Origin: Butyricicoccus sp. Marseille-Q5471
GTDB taxonomy: Bacteria; Bacillota; Clostridia; Oscillospirales; Butyricicoccaceae
Length of the DNA: 64,000 bases
Reading direction: 5' to 3'
Assembly (NCBI RefSeq): GCF_951230135.1
Contig: NZ_CATNVC010000002.1
Coordinates: 186,001-250,000 of the forward strand
How positions within the stretch are numbered: the first letter of the stretch is position 1; every line of letters starts with the position of its first letter. Below are positions 25,670 through 33,870 of this stretch, in pieces. The translations under genes were made by a program, and so were the position numbers. The notes beneath the pieces were generated by a model. That model saw only the letters and a list, made by a program, of their open reading frames with translations, did no database searches and was not told the origin of the DNA.

Positions 25670-26658
25670 CGCTTGTCCTCTCTGCGGCGGGGCGCAGGCT
25701 TTTTTGCCGCCGCCTTGCTCTTTTTGCTTTCGTACTCACTGTACGCACGGACGATGCGCTGCACCAGTTCGTGACGCACTACGTCCTTGTCGGTCAGGAA
25801 GCACTGGGCGATGCCCTCGACGCCGTCGAGCACCCGCAGCGCTTCCTTGAGTCCCGACTGCTTGCCGTCCGGCAAGTCCATCTGCGTGATATCGCCCGTG
25901 ATAACAGCCTGCGAGCCAAACCCCAGGCGGGTCAGAAACATTTTCATCTGCTCGGGCGTTGTGTTCTGCGCTTCGTCGAGAATGATGAAGCTGTCGTCGA
26001 GCGTGCGGCCGCGCATGTAGGCCAGAGGCGCTACCTCAATCGAGCCGCGCTCCTGATACTTGGCGAAATTCTCCGCACCGAGCATGTCGAACAGGCCGTC
26101 GTACAGCGGGCGCAGATAGGGGTCGACCTTGCTCTGCAAATCGCCGGGCAGAAAGCCGAGCTTTTCGCCCGCTTCTACGGCAGGGCGCGTCAAAATGATG
26201 CGCGAGACCCGCTTGTCGCGGAACGCGGCGACGGCGGCGGCGACCGCAAGATACGTTTTACCCGTACCCGCAGGGCCGACACCCATGACAACGGTATTTT
26301 TCTGGATGGCCTCCATGTATTTCTTTTGTCCGAGCGTTTTAGCCTTGACCGGTTTGCCCTTGGCGGTGATGCACAGCACGTCGCGGCTCATGGTCTGCAC
26401 CTCAGCCTGTCGCCCCTCGCGCGCAAGGCCGAGCACGTACTGCACGGTCTGCGTGCCAACGGCTTCGCCGCGCTTGGCCATGCCGAACAGCGCGTCCAGC
26501 GTGCGTTCGGCGGTGGCTACATCAGCTTCCTCGCCGGAGATTTTCAGTTCCGATCCGCGGCTGATGACAGATACGGCGAGCTCGCGCTCGAGCAACTTAA
26601 TATTTTCATCAAACGCGCCGAAGATATTGATCATCAGCTCGATTTGATCTACCTGCAT
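25666..26658 (-). CDS. phoH: PhoH-like ATPase/RNA helicase-type protein
   Basis: This 330-residue protein has an N-terminal KH-like region (about 1-110), followed by the PhoH P-loop ATPase with GPAGTGKTYLAVA (Walker A), RPAVEAGEKLGFLPGD, and FIILDEAQNTTPEQMKMFLTRLG (Walker B and motif). The C-terminal tail is Lys/Arg/Ala-rich. PhoH sits in most Firmicutes next to ybeY and is thought to act in RNA metabolism. The Shine-Dalgarno for the ATG at 26658 is weak, and an ATG eight codons in is possible. Confidence 0.94.
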   Translation of the reverse strand: MQVDQIELMINIFGAFDENIKLLERELAVSVISRGSELKISGEEADVATAERTLDALFGMAKRGEAVGTQTVQYVLGLAREGRQAEVQTMSRDVLCITAKGKPVKAKTLGQKKYMEAIQKNTVVMGVGPAGTGKTYLAVAAAVAAFRDKRVSRIILTRPAVEAGEKLGFLPGDLQSKVDPYLRPLYDGLFDMLGAENFAKYQERGSIEVAPLAYMRGRTLDDSFIILDEAQNTTPEQMKMFLTRLGFGSQAVITGDITQMDLPDGKQSGLKEALRVLDGVEGIAQCFLTDKDVVRHELVQRIVRAYSEYESKKSKAAAKKPAPRRREDKR

Positions 26659-26697
26659 GGTCTTTTCGATGGTCCTGCACCTTGCTTTCTGCTTTGA

Positions 26698-27921
26698 TTA
26701 CGGCGTTTCCGCCGATTCCGGTGGTGTTTGAGGAATCTCGCTGTCATCCAGCGCTTCCATAGCAATCTGCTCACGCGCCTTGACGTTCAGCTGCAGCACG
26801 GCCACACCGTTTTGCTCCGCTACCTGTTCGGTGTGTGCAAGCGCCTCGCCGTCCAGCTGCGCCGTCACATCGCCGAGCGCACGGTCGGTCATGTCCTGTG
26901 CAACGGTTTCGGGCGCAGCAGTCTCCGGCGTGCGTTCATAGTACCGATAGGTCTGTTTGACGAGTGATATCGGAAACACCACGCTCTCCGACAGCCATGC
27001 CGTTTTCGTTTCTACTATTTTATCACAGGTGCCCCCTGAAATTCCACTCCCAAAATACAAATTTAACCGTCGTTTGCCAAAAGTCAGTGCATATTGTGTT
27101 TTTTCCTTGCCGGTGTAGGTCTTGCGCTCGGTGGTCAGCGCACGCACAGCCGTTACGTCATAGCTCGTATACGCCTCAATCTGTCCTCGTGAATGCGCCA
27201 GTCGGTATGCGCCGGTCTCCGTGCGCGGCGGCACAAGACCGCTGACCAGTGTCTCCCCCTGCCGTACCGCGTCGCCCACCTCGAACTGCGGTTCGCCCTC
27301 CTGCACACGCTGACTGGCAATCACGCCGTCCCGCGTTGCAACCAGTTTAACGACCGCCTCTTCATCGAGCATTTCCGGCTTTTCAACAGCCTTTGTCGCT
27401 TCGACTGTCAGGCGATTGCCCTGCACGTTCAGTGCGAAAAAGCCGATTTCAGGCTGCTTCTGCAGTACCTTCCAGCGCAGACGCTTTGCATCTACCGCGC
27501 TGCGCCGTGTGCCAACGTGCACGCCCAGCGTATCCAGCTGCTCCAATATCTCGCCGCGCGACAGACCGGGTGAAATATGTGTTTCAATTGACCAAATGCG
27601 GGTGGACAGAGTCCAGCACAGTGCAAGCAGCACGAGAAGGCCGCCCCAAAGCACATAACGCGGACGGACGCGCTCAATCCAAAAGGGCGCGCCACGCCGC
27701 GATACAATGTGCACCCGGCAGCCTGTGCGCCCCATATGGCGGCGCAGTATGCGAAAATCCTCGACCGACAGCACGGCATACAGCTCATTCCAGTCCTTTC
27801 GCCGCATACGGCGCAGAACAATGTTATTCGCGGCGCAGACGTTTAAAAAGCGTGTCAGGCTTGCACCGGTCACGCGCACACGCACCTGTCCCCGCGCCAG
27901 ATGAATCAGGCGCCCGATCAT
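26698..27921 (-). CDS. yqfD: Sporulation protein YqfD
   Basis: YqfD is a sigma-E-controlled mother-cell membrane protein of endospore formers. The 407-residue protein has a small N-terminal cytoplasmic domain (about 1-90), one membrane helix (about 95-112), and a large outer domain beginning WSIETHISPGLSRGEILEQLDTLGV. The conserved GEPQFEVGDAVRQGETLVSG segment and a Glu/Pro-rich C-terminal tail follow. It is four bases after yqfC, as in B. subtilis. Confidence 0.92.
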   Translation of the reverse strand: MIGRLIHLARGQVRVRVTGASLTRFLNVCAANNIVLRRMRRKDWNELYAVLSVEDFRILRRHMGRTGCRVHIVSRRGAPFWIERVRPRYVLWGGLLVLLALCWTLSTRIWSIETHISPGLSRGEILEQLDTLGVHVGTRRSAVDAKRLRWKVLQKQPEIGFFALNVQGNRLTVEATKAVEKPEMLDEEAVVKLVATRDGVIASQRVQEGEPQFEVGDAVRQGETLVSGLVPPRTETGAYRLAHSRGQIEAYTSYDVTAVRALTTERKTYTGKEKTQYALTFGKRRLNLYFGSGISGGTCDKIVETKTAWLSESVVFPISLVKQTYRYYERTPETAAPETVAQDMTDRALGDVTAQLDGEALAHTEQVAEQNGVAVLQLNVKAREQIAMEALDDSEIPQTPPESAETP

Positions 27922-27925
27922 TTTC

Positions 27926-28195
27926 TCATCCTCCCGTCCGATAATCGACCGATACGATCGTGCCGGTCACTGCGAGCTCGCTGAGCGTCAATGCGGCCAG
28001 CGTCAGTCCGTCACCGGTGATGCTCACCTCGCAGCCGCTGCATTTAACGCGCAGGAGCGTATCGTCGTATTCCAGAATTCCCTTGTGGTTCTCGACTACG
28101 ACGCGGCTGTTGCCGAAAATCTCAACGCGCGGCTTGTCGCTGCGCAGGTCCTCGATCAGCAGGCTTTCGCCTGCGCGAAACGCGTCATATGGCAT
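27926..28195 (-). CDS. yqfC: Sporulation protein YqfC (YabP/YqfC family)
   Basis: This 89-residue beta-rich protein of the YabP/YqfC family matches the pattern RVEIFGNSRVVVENHKGILEYDDTLLRV...GCEVSITGDGLTLAALTLSELAVTG in short conserved blocks. Family members are sigma-E-regulated sporulation proteins. GGAGGAG precedes the ATG. A CATAAAAT box on the minus strand at 28217-28224 resembles the sigma-E -10 element, but I see no convincing -35. Confidence 0.9.
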   Translation of the reverse strand: MPYDAFRAGESLLIEDLRSDKPRVEIFGNSRVVVENHKGILEYDDTLLRVKCSGCEVSITGDGLTLAALTLSELAVTGTIVSVDYRTGG

Positions 28196-28305
28196 GTGTT
28201 CTCCTCCGTTCGGGCTATTTTATGCAGCGTGTGCACAAATCTGAACCGCAGGCATGAAAGTTGCCCGACGCGCGTAGGATTCCACAAAACATGAGGTGAT
28301 GAACG

Positions 28306-29355
28306 ATGCAAAAATACGGCTCACTGCTGCTGACCATTGCGGTTTTTCTGGCCTTTCTGCTGTGCCCCACCGCTTGCGCCGAAGGGGTGCGGGAGGGTCT
28401 CGCGCTTTCCGCGGTCGAGGCGCTCCCCGCGCTATTCCCCTTTTTTATTGCGAGCGGACTGCTCGTGCGCTCGGGTGCGGTGGACGAACTTGCCCGCCTG
28501 CTGTCCCGTCCGCTATGGCGCATCTACGGTCTGCCGCCTGCGGGTGCAGGCGCGCTGCTGCTCGGTCTGGTCGGCGGTTATCCGGTCGGCGCGGCAACGG
28601 TGTCTGAGCTGCTCGCGCGCGATCGCCTGTCCAACTCGGACGCTTCTCGTCTGGTTGCCTTCTGCAACTGTGCCAGTCCTGCTTTCGTCATCAACCTGTG
28701 CGGCGTGATGCTGTTCGGCAGCGTGAAAATCGGCGCCATCCTGTATCTCATTCATGCGCTGTCCGCACTGCTGACCGGTCTGTTTGTCACCCGCCGTCCG
28801 GAGCGCCGATTTGCGCCGCCGGAAAACACACCGCACATTCGGCGGGAAGCTTTTCCGACCGCATTTTGCGGCGCGGTGCAGTCAGCCGCACAGACCGCGC
28901 TGATTGTAACCGCCTTCATCGCCGCCTTTTCCGTGCTGCTCGAGCTGCTTGCGCCGATTATCCACACACTGCCCGACGCACCGGTTTTTTCCGGTCTGCT
29001 CGAGCTGACCAACGGACTTGACCACCTGAATGAACTGACGCTGCCCGCGGCCGTGCTGCTGCCGCTCACCTCCTTCATGCTCGGCTTCGGGGGACTTTCG
29101 GTGCACTGTCAGGTACACGCGCTGCTTGCACCCTACGGCGTTCCGATGCGCCGCTTTACGCTCGGCAAAGTGCTGCATGGACTGATTGCCGCCGGACTGA
29201 CCATCGCACTCGGCCGCCTGCTGCCGCAGACGCTTGCTGTTTTCGCCCCCGACCCGACGGTTTCTCCCCTTCCCGACTGGGTTGCCATCGCCGCGCTGCT
29301 TGTTCTCGTTTTGTTTCCTTTTTGGACTGGAAAAAAGCATAAAGATACGGTATAA
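28306..29355 (+). CDS. ylbJ: YlbJ-like sporulation integral membrane protein (nucleoside-recognition/Gate family)
   Basis: This 349-residue polytopic membrane protein has a signal-like first helix (LLLTIAVFLAFLLCPTACA) and about eight further helices. Conserved blocks include ALFPFFIASGLLV, GLVGGYPVGAATVSELL, LVAFCNCASPAFVINLCGVMLFG and FMLGFGGLSVHCQVHALL, all typical of the Gate-domain YlbJ/SpoIIM-like sporulation proteins. AGGTGATGAACG precedes ATG. It starts a plus-strand operon with the small Cys-rich gene and the carboxypeptidase, divergent from yqfC, so a sporulation role is inferred. Confidence 0.87.
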   Translation: MQKYGSLLLTIAVFLAFLLCPTACAEGVREGLALSAVEALPALFPFFIASGLLVRSGAVDELARLLSRPLWRIYGLPPAGAGALLLGLVGGYPVGAATVSELLARDRLSNSDASRLVAFCNCASPAFVINLCGVMLFGSVKIGAILYLIHALSALLTGLFVTRRPERRFAPPENTPHIRREAFPTAFCGAVQSAAQTALIVTAFIAAFSVLLELLAPIIHTLPDAPVFSGLLELTNGLDHLNELTLPAAVLLPLTSFMLGFGGLSVHCQVHALLAPYGVPMRRFTLGKVLHGLIAAGLTIALGRLLPQTLAVFAPDPTVSPLPDWVAIAALLVLVLFPFWTGKKHKDTV

Positions 29356-29417
29356 TATTTATAAATACCCTATCTCCCCAAAGCACTGCGCTTTGGCCGA
29401 AAAGGAGCCGAACACAT

Positions 29418-29657
29418 ATGTCACTCAGGAAATTATTCCGAAAAAACATAGAACCGCGATGCACCTACTGCGCTTACGGCACGCCGCTTGCGGATGGCAC
29501 CCGTCTGACCTGCCCCCGCCGCGGCGTGGTGGAAGCCACACATCATTGCCGTTCGTTCCGCTATGACCCGCTGCGCCGCACGCCACCCAAGCCTGCCGCG
29601 CTGCGGGGACGCTTTACCGCTGCCGACTTTTCCATAGGTGACAGCAATGAGAAATGA
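29418..29657 (+). CDS. Small Cys/His-rich protein, unknown function
   Basis: This 79-residue basic protein has a zinc-ribbon-like arrangement: CTYCAYG near residue 15, then TCPRRG, and HHCRSFRYDP. Four Cys and two His could hold one Zn2+. AAAGGAG precedes ATG at 29418 and the frame overlaps the next gene by 11 bases, so it is probably translated with it. I do not recognise a named family with certainty. Confidence 0.7.
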   Translation: MSLRKLFRKNIEPRCTYCAYGTPLADGTRLTCPRRGVVEATHHCRSFRYDPLRRTPPKPAALRGRFTAADFSIGDSNEK

Positions 29658-30990
29658 CCTGCTGCGCCGACTCGGCGCACTGGTGCTTGCCGCCGTTTTG
29701 ATTTGTCTGTCCCTGCCGACCGCCTTCGCGTTTCAGCTGGAGGATCCGAAAATCGATGCGACGGCGGCGCTGCTCGTCAATCCGGATACCGGCATGGTGC
29801 TGTATGAAAAAAATGCCGACGAGCGCCGCTATCCCGCCTCCACCACCAAGATCATGACCGCACTGCTGACGTTGGAAAACGCAAATCTCGACGATGTGGT
29901 TACCGCGGAGGAGGTCGACTTTGAACATGTCAGCTGGGACTCCTCCAACGCCGACATCAAGGTTGGCGAGCAGGTCAAGGTAATCGACCTGCTGTACTGC
30001 CTGATGCTCCCTTCGGCCAATGAAGCGGCCTATATGCTCGCCCGCCATGTCGGCGGCAGCTCCGAGGCGTTTGCGGACATGATGAACGCCAAAGCCGAAG
30101 CACTCGGCTGCACCGGAACGCATTTCACCAACCCTTCCGGCCTGCATGATGAAAACCATTACACCACCGCACGCGACCTGTACAAGATTGCCTATGCGGC
30201 CATGCAGAACGAAACCTTTGCCGAGATTGCGAACACCGCGCAGAAAACCATCTCCAAAACCAACATGCACGAGGAGCGCAAGGTCTTCACAACCAATATG
30301 CTCACCTTTTCCTCCTACCAGCCTTGGTATTACGGCTACTGCAAGGGAATCAAGACGGGACACACCTCGCAGGCGGGCAACTGCCTGATTTCGTATGCGG
30401 AAAAGTCCAAATCCAAGCTGTATTCGGTCGTCTTAGGCTGCGCCAACGCAACGGACGGCACTGTCGCGAAGAGTTTTACCGAAACCAAGCGCCTGTTTGA
30501 ATGGGGTTATGAGAACTTTACCTCCAAAACCCTCGCTAAAAAAGGTGATAACATCGCACAAATCGGCGTACGACTGTCCACCGATGCGGACAAGCTGGTG
30601 CTGACCGCCAAACGTGACCTGAACGCTTCCGTGCCCAAGGGGCTGGAACTGGCAGATATGCAAAAGGATATCGCCGCCAAGGACGCGGTCGATGCGCCCA
30701 TCCGTGCGGGCGACGTACTGGGCACGCTCACCTACTCGTATGACGGCGTAGAGTACGGCACGGTCGAACTGGTCGCACTCAATGACGTGGAAATGAGCAA
30801 GGTGCTTTACTATGCGGACAAGCTTGAGAACTTCTTCAAAACGCCCGTATTCAAGTTTATCCTGGTCGTTCTGGTTATTTTCCTCTTGCTGTACATTATT
30901 TTCAACATGACGGTCGGCCGAATTCGCCGGCGCAGGCAGCGCTCGATGATGCGCTCCCGCCGATCCCGTTACAACCGAAACAATAAATAA
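29647..30990 (+). CDS. D-alanyl-D-alanine carboxypeptidase (DacF/DacB-type, PBP5 family)
   Basis: This 447-residue low-molecular-mass PBP trims the terminal D-Ala of the peptidoglycan stem. A signal peptide (about 1-28, ending TAFAF) precedes the peptidase domain with the active-site STTK (PASTTKIMTALLTLE), SAN (PSANEAAY) and KTG (IKTGHTSQAGN). A PBP5 C-terminal beta domain follows. A C-terminal membrane helix (about 400-425) and basic tail anchor the protein. ATG at 29647 has AGGTG; a GTG at 29638 is an alternative. The ylbJ-like neighbour fits a DacF-like sporulation role (inference). Confidence 0.93.
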   Translation: MRNDLLRRLGALVLAAVLICLSLPTAFAFQLEDPKIDATAALLVNPDTGMVLYEKNADERRYPASTTKIMTALLTLENANLDDVVTAEEVDFEHVSWDSSNADIKVGEQVKVIDLLYCLMLPSANEAAYMLARHVGGSSEAFADMMNAKAEALGCTGTHFTNPSGLHDENHYTTARDLYKIAYAAMQNETFAEIANTAQKTISKTNMHEERKVFTTNMLTFSSYQPWYYGYCKGIKTGHTSQAGNCLISYAEKSKSKLYSVVLGCANATDGTVAKSFTETKRLFEWGYENFTSKTLAKKGDNIAQIGVRLSTDADKLVLTAKRDLNASVPKGLELADMQKDIAAKDAVDAPIRAGDVLGTLTYSYDGVEYGTVELVALNDVEMSKVLYYADKLENFFKTPVFKFILVVLVIFLLLYIIFNMTVGRIRRRRQRSMMRSRRSRYNRNNK

Positions 30991-31029
30991 AAATAACCGC
31001 TGCGAAGCAATTGCTCGCAGCGGTTATTT
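30991..31029. terminator. Bidirectional intrinsic terminator
   Basis: A 15-bp inverted repeat (AAATAACCGCTGCGA and its complement) with a 9-base loop between convergent genes. Confidence 0.9.
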
Positions 31030-31031
31030 TT

Positions 31032-31973
31032 TCACTTGTTCACAACGACCAGATGCGGATAGGCAATCTCCACGCCGTTTGCTTCGTAAGCGGCCTTGAC
31101 GCTTTGCAGCAGGTCGCTCTTCATCGCAGCGGCTGTGGCGTTATCGCGCGCCCAGACCCACGCGCGCAGCACGACCGCACTGTCCGCCAGTTCCTTGATA
31201 CGCACCAACACGCGCGGCACACCGTTTTCCTTGTCCATCGGCGTGCGGTTGTCGATATAGTCCGGATGCTTTTCAATTTCCTGCATCAGGAGCGCCTTGG
31301 CACGCACCAAATCCGACTCGTAGGTCACGCCGATATCCAACAGCACACAGACCTTGCTGTCCGCATAGTCCGCATTTTCAATGATGGCGCTGTTCATCTT
31401 ACTGTTCGGAATGATAACACGCTTGTTTTCCCAAGTGCGAATGGTGGTATGGTGCACGGTGATTTCCTCAATTACGCCCGAGATATCGTTATCCACATAA
31501 CGCACCACATCGCCCAGTTCAAACGGCTTAAATGCAAGAATCATAATGCCGCTGACCATACTGCCCAGCGCTTCCTGCGAGGCAATACCGGCGATTACCG
31601 TAATGATGCCGCCGGCTGCCAACAGGCTGGTAAAAATCTTATCAATCACCGGAATCGTCGTGCGCAGCACACCGGTCACACTGATTATACCAAAAATATA
31701 AACCAGACCAACCACAATATGACTCATAAACCCAATCAGCGCCGCGCTTGAATTATTCTGCGCGCGCAGACGGGTCTGCAGCCGGTGCAGGCCGCGGGAA
31801 ACGATACGCTTGATGACGACCGTCATCAGTATCACCAGTATCAGCGACAACAGTGTCTGCGTCATCCGACCGAGATCGCTGTCAAAAAACTGCATAATTT
31901 CATAGCGAAAGCCACTGGGCACTGCCCCGGTCACAGCTTCGACTACCTTTTCCGGCACTTCACTCTGTTCCAT
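31032..31973 (-). CDS. mscS: Small-conductance mechanosensitive channel, MscS family
   Basis: This 313-residue MscS channel, which releases solutes on hypo-osmotic shock, has three membrane helices (about 30-140) with the pore-lining TM3 (LLAAGGIITVIAGIASQEALGSMVSG). The beta domain GDVVRYVDNDISGVIEEITVHHTTIRTWENKRVIIPNS and the C-terminal alpha-beta domain follow. The ATG at 31973 has GGGAGG; the longer open frame to 32051 overlaps proS and is rejected. Confidence 0.94.
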   Translation of the reverse strand: MEQSEVPEKVVEAVTGAVPSGFRYEIMQFFDSDLGRMTQTLLSLILVILMTVVIKRIVSRGLHRLQTRLRAQNNSSAALIGFMSHIVVGLVYIFGIISVTGVLRTTIPVIDKIFTSLLAAGGIITVIAGIASQEALGSMVSGIMILAFKPFELGDVVRYVDNDISGVIEEITVHHTTIRTWENKRVIIPNSKMNSAIIENADYADSKVCVLLDIGVTYESDLVRAKALLMQEIEKHPDYIDNRTPMDKENGVPRVLVRIKELADSAVVLRAWVWARDNATAAAMKSDLLQSVKAAYEANGVEIAYPHLVVVNK

Positions 31974-32002
31974 AGAGCCTCCCTTCACGCAAAGGACAAT
32001 AC

Positions 32003-33442
32003 TTAGTACGCGATGCCCCAGTAAATGCTGTGCTTGGCGGGTTTGCCGCAAATCGGGCAGACAGCGCCGAGCTCCTCCTGCTCAAGCGGCATGCAGCGGG
32101 ACGACATACCTGCCTCTTCCTTGACCTTCTCCTCGCACGCCAAATCGCCGCACCACATCGACTTGACAAAGCCGGTGTGCTCGGACACGATTTGCTTCAT
32201 CTCGTCAAGTGAGGACGCGGTGTAGGTGTGCTCCTCACGGTTCTGGAGCGCCTTGTTGAACAGCGCCTGCTGCAATTCATCCAGCATCTGCGGAATGACG
32301 TGCTCGAGATCTTCAAACTTCACGACCGTCTTTTCGCGGTTATCACGGCGAACCAGTACGCACTGGCCGTTCTCAATATCACGCGGGCCAACCTCAAGGC
32401 GAAGCGGCACGCCCTTCATCTCATACTCGGCAAACTTCCAGCCGGGCGACTGCTCAGACAGGTCAATCTTCGCGCGCACGCCCAGCTTCTGAATGTTCTC
32501 ATACAGCTCGGTTGCCTTTTCCTTGACGCCTTCCTTGTGCGCCGCCACAGGAATGACGACGAGCTGAATCGGTGCGATTTTAGGCGGCAGCACCAGACCC
32601 TCGTTATCGCCGTGGGTCATGATGATTGCACCGATCAGGCGGGTCGATGCGCCCCACGAGGTCTGATGCATATACTGCAGCGTGTTGTTCTTATCGGCAT
32701 ACTGCATATCAAACGCACGCGCAAAGCCGTCGCCAAAGTAATGGCTGGTGCCCGACTGCAGTGCCTTGCCGTCATGCATCATCGCCTCGATGGTGTAAGT
32801 CTCAACCGCGCCGGCAAAGCGTTCCTTGTCGGTCTTGCGACCCTTGACAACCGGGATTGCCAGATATTCCTCGCAGAACTGCGCATAGATATTAAGCATG
32901 CGCATGGTTTCCTCGCGCGCCTCCTGCTCGGTGGCGTGCACGGTGTGACCCTCCTGCCACCAGAACTCACGGCTGCGCAGGAAGGGACGAGTCGTCTTTT
33001 CCCAGCGTACGACCGAGCACCACTGGTTGTACAGCTTGGGCAGGTCGCGCCAGGAGCGGACAGTCTTTGCATAGTGCTCACAGAACAGAGTCTCCGAGGT
33101 CGGACGAACGCACAGACGCTCCTCCAGCTTCTCCGAACCGCCGTGGGTGACCCAGGCAACCTCGGGCGCGAAGCCCTCGACGTGATCCTTCTCCTTCTGC
33201 AGCAGACCTTCCGGAATGAACAGCGGCATCGCCACATTTTCATGTCCGGTCGCCTTGAACATGCCGTCAAGCGTTTTCTGGATGTTCTCCCACAGAGCCT
33301 GCGCGTACGGACGCAGGATAATGCAGCCCTTAACCGAGGAATAGTCGGCCATTTCTGCCTTTTTTACGATGTCCGTATACCATTTTGCGAAATCCTCGTC
33401 CATCGAGGTAATTTCACTGACCAGTTTCTTCTGATCTGCCAT
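32003..33442 (-). CDS. proS: Prolyl-tRNA synthetase, archaeal/short type
   Basis: This 479-residue class II aminoacyl-tRNA synthetase charges tRNA-Pro. It lacks the long editing insertion of the E. coli-type enzyme and has the C-terminal domain ending HSIYWGIAY with a terminal Tyr, the mark of the archaeal/eukaryote-type ProRS. Class II motif 2 is in [15 protein letters not shown] and [15 protein letters not shown] zinc-type set [13 protein letters not shown]...[10 protein letters not shown] is near the C-terminus. The start is ATG at 33442, since the GTG at 33457 lacks a good ribosome site. Confidence 0.95.
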   Translation of the reverse strand: MADQKKLVSEITSMDEDFAKWYTDIVKKAEMADYSSVKGCIILRPYAQALWENIQKTLDGMFKATGHENVAMPLFIPEGLLQKEKDHVEGFAPEVAWVTHGGSEKLEERLCVRPTSETLFCEHYAKTVRSWRDLPKLYNQWCSVVRWEKTTRPFLRSREFWWQEGHTVHATEQEAREETMRMLNIYAQFCEEYLAIPVVKGRKTDKERFAGAVETYTIEAMMHDGKALQSGTSHYFGDGFARAFDMQYADKNNTLQYMHQTSWGASTRLIGAIIMTHGDNEGLVLPPKIAPIQLVVIPVAAHKEGVKEKATELYENIQKLGVRAKIDLSEQSPGWKFAEYEMKGVPLRLEVGPRDIENGQCVLVRRDNREKTVVKFEDLEHVIPQMLDELQQALFNKALQNREEHTYTASSLDEMKQIVSEHTGFVKSMWCGDLACEEKVKEEAGMSSRCMPLEQEELGAVCPICGKPAKHSIYWGIAY

Positions 33443-33522
33443 TATATATCCACTCACCTTTTTTCAATGATTCTCATAGTTTGTATTACACACATATGCG
33501 TACTTACAAGGGGTTATTTGCC

Positions 33523-33825
33523 ATGAATTATTCGCAGTCCTTTTATGTCAAGCCCGCCACGCACGAGGTCGTTGAAACCACGGTGGCTCTCGCGGCCGAC
33601 CAACGCCCCGCGCTCATTGGCACGGTCGTCGACACGAATGACAAGCCGGTAGACGCCGCCCTTGTGACCGTCTACCGCGCCGATGCGCCGCAGACGCCCA
33701 TAGGCGCACTCTACACCGACGATCAGGGGCAGTTTGCCTTCGGTCCGCTCGAGCCGGGCAAGCTTTACCACGTCAAGGTTTTTAAGCGAACCGATCAGAT
33801 TCGCGCACTCGAACAAAACACGTGA
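33523..33825 (+). CDS. Small carboxypeptidase-regulatory-like (Ig-like) domain protein
   Basis: This 100-residue protein is a single beta-sandwich of the carboxypeptidase regulatory-like type: LIGTVVDTNDKPVDAALVTVYRADAP, then YTDDQGQFAFGPLEPGKLYHVKVFK. The pattern (G.V.D..G.P...A.V.V, then T.D.G.F.F..L..G.Y.V) is clear. There is no signal peptide, so it would be cytoplasmic. AAGGGG precedes the ATG at 33523. Similar small proteins occur in Clostridia without known function. Confidence 0.72.
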   Translation: MNYSQSFYVKPATHEVVETTVALAADQRPALIGTVVDTNDKPVDAALVTVYRADAPQTPIGALYTDDQGQFAFGPLEPGKLYHVKVFKRTDQIRALEQNT

Positions 33826-33837
33826 GCCGCAACAGCT

Positions 33838-33865
33838 GCCCCGCGATTTTTTCGCGGGGCACTTT
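33838..33865. terminator. Hairpin between convergent genes
   Basis: GCCCCGCGA/TCGCGGGGC stem with a T-rich loop; the U-run is short, so efficiency is uncertain. Confidence 0.6.
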
Positions 33866-33870
33866 GCTGT

